Below, in pieces: positions 9,952 through 13,367 of a DNA stretch of 13,367 nt. The DNA comes from Yinghuangia elevatio. GTDB lineage: Bacteria; Actinomycetota; Actinomycetes; Streptomycetales; Streptomycetaceae. A program made the translations under genes and the position numbers. The first letter of the stretch is position 1. The number at the start of each line of letters is the position of its first letter. Below the pieces are notes generated by a model that saw nothing but the letters and a program-made list of their open reading frames with translations, did no database searches and was not told where the DNA came from. The stretch covers positions 1-13,367 of the forward strand of contig NZ_JBEZFP010000198.1 in the NCBI RefSeq assembly GCF_040649515.1. The letters run 5' to 3'.

Positions 9952-9975
9952 ACCCCACCACCGGACCCACGCCAG

Positions 9976-10019
9976 GCCCCACCCGCCCCACGTGCAAGCC
10001 CCACCCACCCCACGTGCAA
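9976..10019 (+). repeat. Tandem 22-bp direct repeat
   Basis: Two adjacent units, 9976-9997 and 9998-10019, match at 21 of 22 bases; the difference is G at 9985 against A at 10007. Each unit contains the palindrome CACGTG followed by CAAG. The second unit runs straight into the ribosome binding site (AAGGGAG, 10018-10024). It may be a two-site operator phased by about two helical turns, or a slippage duplication. Confidence 0.7.
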
Positions 10020-10028
10020 GGGAGCCCC

Positions 10029-11147
10029 ATGGAATTCGGCATTTTCGTGCAGGGGTACAACCCGAAACACCGGCGCGAGGGCAACCCCGACGCCGAGCAC
10101 GAGGCACTGATGAACGACATGGCGTACGCGATCGCCGCCGACAAGGCCGGTTTCAAGTACGTGTGGCTGAGCGAGCACCACTTCCTCGACGAGTACTCGC
10201 ACCTCTCCGCGAACGACGTGATGTGCGGCTACCTCGCCCACGCCACCGAGCGCATCCACATCGGCTCGGGCATCTTCAACCCGCTGCCCCAGGTCAACCA
10301 CCCCGCCAAGGTCGCCGAGCGGGTCGCCATGCTCGACCACCTCAGCGGCGGGCGCTTCGAGTTCGGCACCGGGCGGGGCGCGGGGAGCCACGAGATCCTG
10401 GGCTTCCTGCCGGGCATCGAGGACATGAACCGGACCAAGGAGATCTGGGAAGACGTCATCCGTGAGTTCCCCCGGATGTGGCTCCAGGACGAATACGAGG
10501 GCTACGAAGGGCGCTTCTGGTCGCTGCCGCCCCGCCGCATCCTGCCCAAGCCGTACGGCAAGGCCCATCCCGCCATGTGGTACGCCGCCGGGTCCCCGAG
10601 TTCGTACGCGATGGCCGCCAAGCTCGGCCTCGGCGTGCTCGGCTTCTCGATCGGCGACGTCGCGCAGGCCGAGAAGGCGGTCGCCGACTACAAGCGGCAG
10701 ATCGGTGACGCCGAGCCGATCGGCGCGTTCGTCAACGACAACGTGATGGTGACGTCCACCGGCTTCGTGGCGGAGACGAAGGAGGAGGCGTACCGGGCCG
10801 CCGTCGACTCCCGTCTGATGTACCTGACCAGCAACGTCTTCCGGTACCACGACACGTTCCCGCACCCGGAGGGCATCCCGTACTGGCCCGAGACGATTCC
10901 CGATCTGACGTACGAGGCCGTGGAGTTCGCGGCGGACGCGGGCGCGATGATCGTCGGTGACCCGGACACCGCGATCAAGGCGGTCCGGCAGTACGAGGCG
11001 GCGGGCGTCGACCAGCTCACCCTGGGCCTCGGCGCCGACACGCCCGAGAACACGCTGCGCACCATCCGCCTGTTCGGCGAGCACATCATCCCCAGGATCG
11101 ACACCGACCCGGAGCACCGCACCACGAAGCTGCGCAGCGCGGCCTGA
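10029..11147 (+). CDS. Luciferase-like (LLM) flavin-dependent monooxygenase 1
   Basis: This is a 372-residue bacterial-luciferase-like TIM-barrel protein. The family uses reduced FMN (some members F420) with O2 to oxidise aldehydes, ketones, alkanes, terpenes or other small molecules, in the cytosol. Evidence is the start MEFGIFVQGY, the conserved SEHHFLDEYSH at 48-58 (the His pair corresponds to the catalytic His region of LuxA), IHIGSGIFNPLPQVNHPAKVAE (76-97), the flavin-phosphate segment GRFEFGTGRGAGSHEILGF (108-126), and a C-terminal GDPDTAIKAV (310-319). ATG at 10029 is chosen because AAGGGAG precedes it and its paralogue begins identically; the 80-codon upstream extension is repeat-rich. 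About 65% identical to the next gene, so a tandem duplication. It needs a flavin reductase, which is not in the window. Substrate unknown. Confidence 0.92.
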   Translation: MEFGIFVQGYNPKHRREGNPDAEHEALMNDMAYAIAADKAGFKYVWLSEHHFLDEYSHLSANDVMCGYLAHATERIHIGSGIFNPLPQVNHPAKVAERVAMLDHLSGGRFEFGTGRGAGSHEILGFLPGIEDMNRTKEIWEDVIREFPRMWLQDEYEGYEGRFWSLPPRRILPKPYGKAHPAMWYAAGSPSSYAMAAKLGLGVLGFSIGDVAQAEKAVADYKRQIGDAEPIGAFVNDNVMVTSTGFVAETKEEAYRAAVDSRLMYLTSNVFRYHDTFPHPEGIPYWPETIPDLTYEAVEFAADAGAMIVGDPDTAIKAVRQYEAAGVDQLTLGLGADTPENTLRTIRLFGEHIIPRIDTDPEHRTTKLRSAA

Positions 11148-11178
11148 CGCCTGTGCGCGGCTGACCCTCTGTGCCGTC

Positions 11179-11208
11179 GCCGGGCCGGCACCCGGCGCCC
11201 GGCCCGGC
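11179..11208 (+). other. Intercistronic hairpin between the monooxygenase genes
   Basis: GCCGGGCCGG (11179-11188) and CCGGCCCGGC (11199-11208) form a perfect 10-bp stem around a 10-base loop. It lies 32 bases after the stop of monooxygenase 1. It may be a terminator, an RNA-processing or stabilising element that tunes expression of the second gene. Confidence 0.6.
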
Positions 11209-11218
11209 AGATCCCCCG

Positions 11219-11234
11219 CCGTCCCCGCGGACGG
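11219..11234 (+). other. Second intercistronic hairpin
   Basis: CCGTCC (11219-11224), loop CCGC, GGACGG (11229-11234) gives a 6-bp stem ten bases after the larger hairpin. The 10-bp palindrome GACACGTGTC (11249-11258) follows before the ribosome binding site AAAGGGA (11285-11291). Confidence 0.5.
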
Positions 11235-11297
11235 ACGTCCCCCGGTCCGACACGTGTCATCCCCCGGCGAGCCACGACGACGCGAAAGGGAACCGCG

Positions 11298-12422
11298 ATG
11301 GAGTTCGGAATCTTCATTCAGGGCTATGTCCCCGACAGCGCGCGCGAGACCGATCCCGAGGCCGAGCACAACGCGCTGCTGGGCGAGATCGAGTTGGTGA
11401 AGGCGGCCGACGCGGCCGGCTTCAAGTACGTCTGGGTCACCGAGCACCACTTCCTCGACGAGTACTCGCACATCAGTGCCAACGACGTCGTGCTCGGCTA
11501 TCTCGCGCACGCGACCGAGCGCATCCACATCGGCTCCGGCATCTTCAACCCGCTGCCCAAGGTCAACCACCCCGCGAAGGTCGCCGAGCGCGTCGCGATG
11601 CTCGACCATCTCTCGCACGGGCGCTTCGAGTTCGGCACCGGGCGCGGGGCGGGCAGCCACGAGATCCTGGGCTTCCACCCCGGTATGACGGACATGAACG
11701 GGACGAAGGCGATCTGGGAGGAGACGATCGCCGAGTTCCCGAAGATGTGGCTGCAGGACGAGTACGAGGGCTTCGAGGGCGAGTACTGGTCGCTCCCGCC
11801 CCGCCGCATCCTGCCCAAGCCGTACCGGAAGCCGCACCCGCCGATGTGGTACGCGGCCGGCAACACGGCGTCGTACGCGATGGCCGCCCGCAAGGGCCTC
11901 GGCGTGCTCGGCTTCTCGGTCGGGTCGCCGAGCGAGCTGGAGCCGGTGCTCGCGGCGTACAAGTCGGAGATCCGCAATGCGGAACCGGTCGGCGCGTTCG
12001 TGAACGACAACATCATGGTGACGAGCAGCGCGATCTGCTTCGAGGACCGCGATCGGGCGCGCGAGGTGATGATGCGTCCGCGCAACACCTACCTGCAGAG
12101 CCTGGTGTTCCGGTACCACGACACCTTCCCGCACCCGGCGACCGTGCCGGTGTGGCCCGAGCTGATCCCGGACCCGACGCCCGAGGCGGTGGACTGGATG
12201 CTCGCCGAGGGCATGACGTGCTGCGGCGACCCCGACGACGTGCTGCGGCAGTGCAAGCGGTGGGAGAGCACGGGCGCGGACCAGTTGACGTTCGGGCTGC
12301 CGGTCGGGCAGACGATCGACGAGGCGCTGGAGTCGATCCGGCTCATCGGCGAGCACGTCATCCCCAAGATCGACACTGACCCCGTGCACCGTACGTCGCG
12401 CTTCCGTGACGCGGCGGCCTGA
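11298..12422 (+). CDS. Luciferase-like (LLM) flavin-dependent monooxygenase 2
   Basis: This is a 374-residue paralogue of the preceding gene and the same luciferase-like TIM-barrel family. It keeps TEHHFLDEYSH at 48-58, IHIGSGIFNPLPKVNHPAKVAE at 76-97 and GRFEFGTGRGAGSHEILGF at 108-126, so both copies should bind flavin and be active. The copies diverge most at 211-220, 241-270 and 300-320, likely substrate pocket or lid segments. Monooxygenase 2 has the pair CC at 308-309 (MTCCGDP) where copy 1 has IV. ATG is supported by AAAGGGA six bases upstream. It follows copy 1 by 150 bases with two hairpins between. They may act on successive intermediates, on different substrates, or as a heterodimer in the manner of LuxA/LuxB; retention of the His pair in both argues against a purely structural partner. 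Confidence 0.92.
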   Translation: MEFGIFIQGYVPDSARETDPEAEHNALLGEIELVKAADAAGFKYVWVTEHHFLDEYSHISANDVVLGYLAHATERIHIGSGIFNPLPKVNHPAKVAERVAMLDHLSHGRFEFGTGRGAGSHEILGFHPGMTDMNGTKAIWEETIAEFPKMWLQDEYEGFEGEYWSLPPRRILPKPYRKPHPPMWYAAGNTASYAMAARKGLGVLGFSVGSPSELEPVLAAYKSEIRNAEPVGAFVNDNIMVTSSAICFEDRDRAREVMMRPRNTYLQSLVFRYHDTFPHPATVPVWPELIPDPTPEAVDWMLAEGMTCCGDPDDVLRQCKRWESTGADQLTFGLPVGQTIDEALESIRLIGEHVIPKIDTDPVHRTSRFRDAAA

Positions 12423-12459
12423 CGACCCGGACGTGGCGGGTCCGACAAGTCAGCAGGTA

Positions 12460-12488
12460 CTGACACCGCATCAGATCTGACGTACTGT
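12460..12488 (+). promoter_or_regulatory. Sigma70-type promoter of the last gene
   Basis: CTGACA (12460-12465) as -35, a 17-base spacer, and TACTGT (12483-12488) as -10 give a good vegetative-type promoter. Transcription would start near 12495, about 24 bases before the ATG at 12519, leaving a short leader with the AAGGA site (12509-12513). Confidence 0.6.
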
Positions 12489-12491
12489 CAG
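12477..12491. promoter_or_regulatory. Candidate operator dyad, copy 2
   Basis: CTGAC-GTACT-GTCAG is a perfect inverted repeat that covers the -10 element. The palindrome TCAGATCTGA (12471-12480) overlaps it, and a reversed pair GTCAG/CTGAC lies at 12449-12464. A bound regulator would block polymerase directly. It shares TGACGYRCYGTCAG with 8882-8895, and the form fits a TetR-family repressor, which is not encoded in the window. Confidence 0.6.
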
Positions 12492-12518
12492 CCAGGACTT
12501 TCGGCGAAAAGGAACACC

Positions 12519-13310
12519 ATGGGCTTCAAGGAGTACCCGATCCGCGCGACCGGGATGCTGTTCACCGCGGTCGACCCGGAGCGCGGCCACGAGGTCGAGT
12601 ACCACCGGTGGTACGAGCGCGACCACTTCTACGCCGGCTGCATGATCGGCCCCGGCATGCTGGCGGGCAAGCGGTGGGTCGCCACGCGCGAGCTGAAGGA
12701 CCTGCGCTTCCCGTCCGAGAGCGACGTCGTCCCGGCCATCGACGCCGGCTCGTACCTGGCGATCTACTGGGTCAACGACGGCCAGTGGGACGAGTGGAAC
12801 GCGTGGGCGGTCGAGCAGGTCAACTGGCTGTACTCGAACGACCGCGGCTTCCCCAACCGCACACACGCGCACACCGGCATGTACCTGCACAACCGCCGCT
12901 GGTACCGCGACGAGGACCCGGTGCCGCTGGAGCTCGCGCTCGACCACGGGTACCAGGGCCTCGTGTCGCTGGCCGTGCAGCGCGCCGAGGGTGTCTCGGC
13001 AGGTGACCTGGAGGCGTGGTTCGACGCGAACCTGCCCGATTTCCTGAGCGGTTCGGCGGTCGAGTCGGTCGCGGCGTGGACCGCCGTGCCGCTGGCCGAC
13101 GACGCGCCGGCGTTCGTGCCGCGCGACCCGAACGCGGCCACCCGCAGCCTCCAGCTCTACTTCCTCGGCGGCGACCCGCGCGAGAGCTGGGCCGGGTTCC
13201 GTGCCTGGGCGGACCGGATCAACGCCTCGGGCATCGGCACGGTGACGTTCGCGGCGCCGTGGATCCCGACGATTCCGGGTCGCGACACGTACACGGACCA
13301 GCTCTGGTAG
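12519..13310 (+). CDS. Uncharacterised protein, EthD/dimeric-barrel-like
   Basis: This 263-residue protein is not one I can name. No signal peptide or membrane segment is visible, so it is probably cytosolic. The N-terminal part contains EVEYHRWYERDHFYAGCMIG (27-46) and GMLAGKRWVATRE (49-61). That resembles the EYxxWYxxxH...R(W/Y) pattern of EthD-like or Dabb ferredoxin-fold proteins, which often serve as small decarboxylases, monooxygenases or helper proteins in degradation clusters. The C-terminal half has a similar strand-helix-strand layout (YQGLVSLAVQRAE near 147, and SLQLYFLGGDP near 210), so it may be two such domains in one chain. It is rich in Trp and Tyr. ATG start has AAGGA at 12509-12513. 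It has its own promoter with an overlapping dyad, so it may be the most tightly controlled gene in the cluster. Function unknown. Confidence 0.8.
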   Translation: MGFKEYPIRATGMLFTAVDPERGHEVEYHRWYERDHFYAGCMIGPGMLAGKRWVATRELKDLRFPSESDVVPAIDAGSYLAIYWVNDGQWDEWNAWAVEQVNWLYSNDRGFPNRTHAHTGMYLHNRRWYRDEDPVPLELALDHGYQGLVSLAVQRAEGVSAGDLEAWFDANLPDFLSGSAVESVAAWTAVPLADDAPAFVPRDPNAATRSLQLYFLGGDPRESWAGFRAWADRINASGIGTVTFAAPWIPTIPGRDTYTDQLW

Positions 13311-13367
13311 GTCGTGCGCAGCCCCTTTGGGGGTGACGGACCAAGGCGGCGGTACGCGGGGTCGCTG

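Larger units (their letters stand above)
9784..10028 (+). promoter_or_regulatory. C-rich leader of the first monooxygenase gene
   Basis: This 245-base gap is markedly C-rich and G-poor on the plus strand. In order it holds repeated CCCTGGCC-type words (9804-9849), a tract able to form a G-quadruplex on the minus strand (9850-9874), a long hairpin (9917-9951), and a tandem 22-bp repeat ending at the ribosome binding site. The region is open in the frame of the downstream gene from 9789, but it looks like non-coding sequence. I found no convincing -35/-10 pair. Confidence 0.5.

Noticed and set aside
9789..10028. Upstream extension of monooxygenase 1 by 80 codons
   Set aside because: It would translate repeats and the hairpin into Pro-rich sequence; the paralogue starts at the same MEFGIF and a ribosome binding site precedes 10029.
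8560..11258. CACGTG words near several gene starts as a shared regulatory site
   Set aside because: At this GC content a CACGTG is expected about once per 3 kb, and copies also occur inside the helicase and NTF2-like genes.
9780..12389. An 869-codon open frame on the minus strand across both monooxygenase genes
   Set aside because: It mirrors the codon pattern of the real plus-strand genes; composition is Arg/Val/Leu-rich without any family motif. Typical high-GC antisense shadow.
13322..13332. CCCC-TTT-GGGG after the last gene as a terminator
   Set aside because: Only a 4-bp stem with a 3-base loop and no following T-run; too weak to call.

Overview
This is a high-GC actinomycete window, probably Streptomyces-like or a related filamentous actinobacterium. 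The signs are strong third-position G/C bias, GTG starts, GA-rich ribosome binding sites and typical actinobacterial protein families. No rRNA, tRNA, CRISPR array, transposase or integrase is visible. The window holds two unrelated blocks that meet at a convergent junction near 7.2 kb.

Left block (1-7162, + strand): a nucleic-acid or defence module. It holds a complete type I restriction endonuclease subunit (HsdR, 14-3217), a soluble Hanks-type Ser/Thr kinase with a TPR-like C-terminal half (3412-5016), and, 4 bases later, an SF1/UvrD-type helicase with a RelE/ParE-like N-terminal segment (5021-7162). The matching hsdM and hsdS are not in the window and would be expected upstream. The kinase-helicase pair is almost certainly co-translated, and its place next to HsdR makes it the best candidate here for a poorly described anti-phage or stress-response system.

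Right block (7273-13310): a small-molecule oxidative metabolism cluster. A minus-strand pair (NTF2/SnoaL-like protein, then an SDR) diverges from a plus-strand run: a second SDR, two tandem paralogous luciferase-like flavin monooxygenases (about 65% identical by manual alignment), and an uncharacterised protein with EthD/dimeric-barrel-like character. The combination suggests oxidation and reduction of a hydrophobic or aromatic/terpenoid/steroid-like substrate. The substrate cannot be read from the sequence.

Regulation: the divergent control region (8564-8991) and the leader of the last gene (12423-12518) share a near-identical dyad, consensus TGACGYRCYGTCAG. In the second case it overlaps the -10 element of a good sigma70-type promoter, so one TetR-like repressor encoded outside the window may control the cluster. 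The gaps around the two monooxygenase genes hold strong hairpins, a tandem 22-bp repeat and a G-quadruplex-capable tract.
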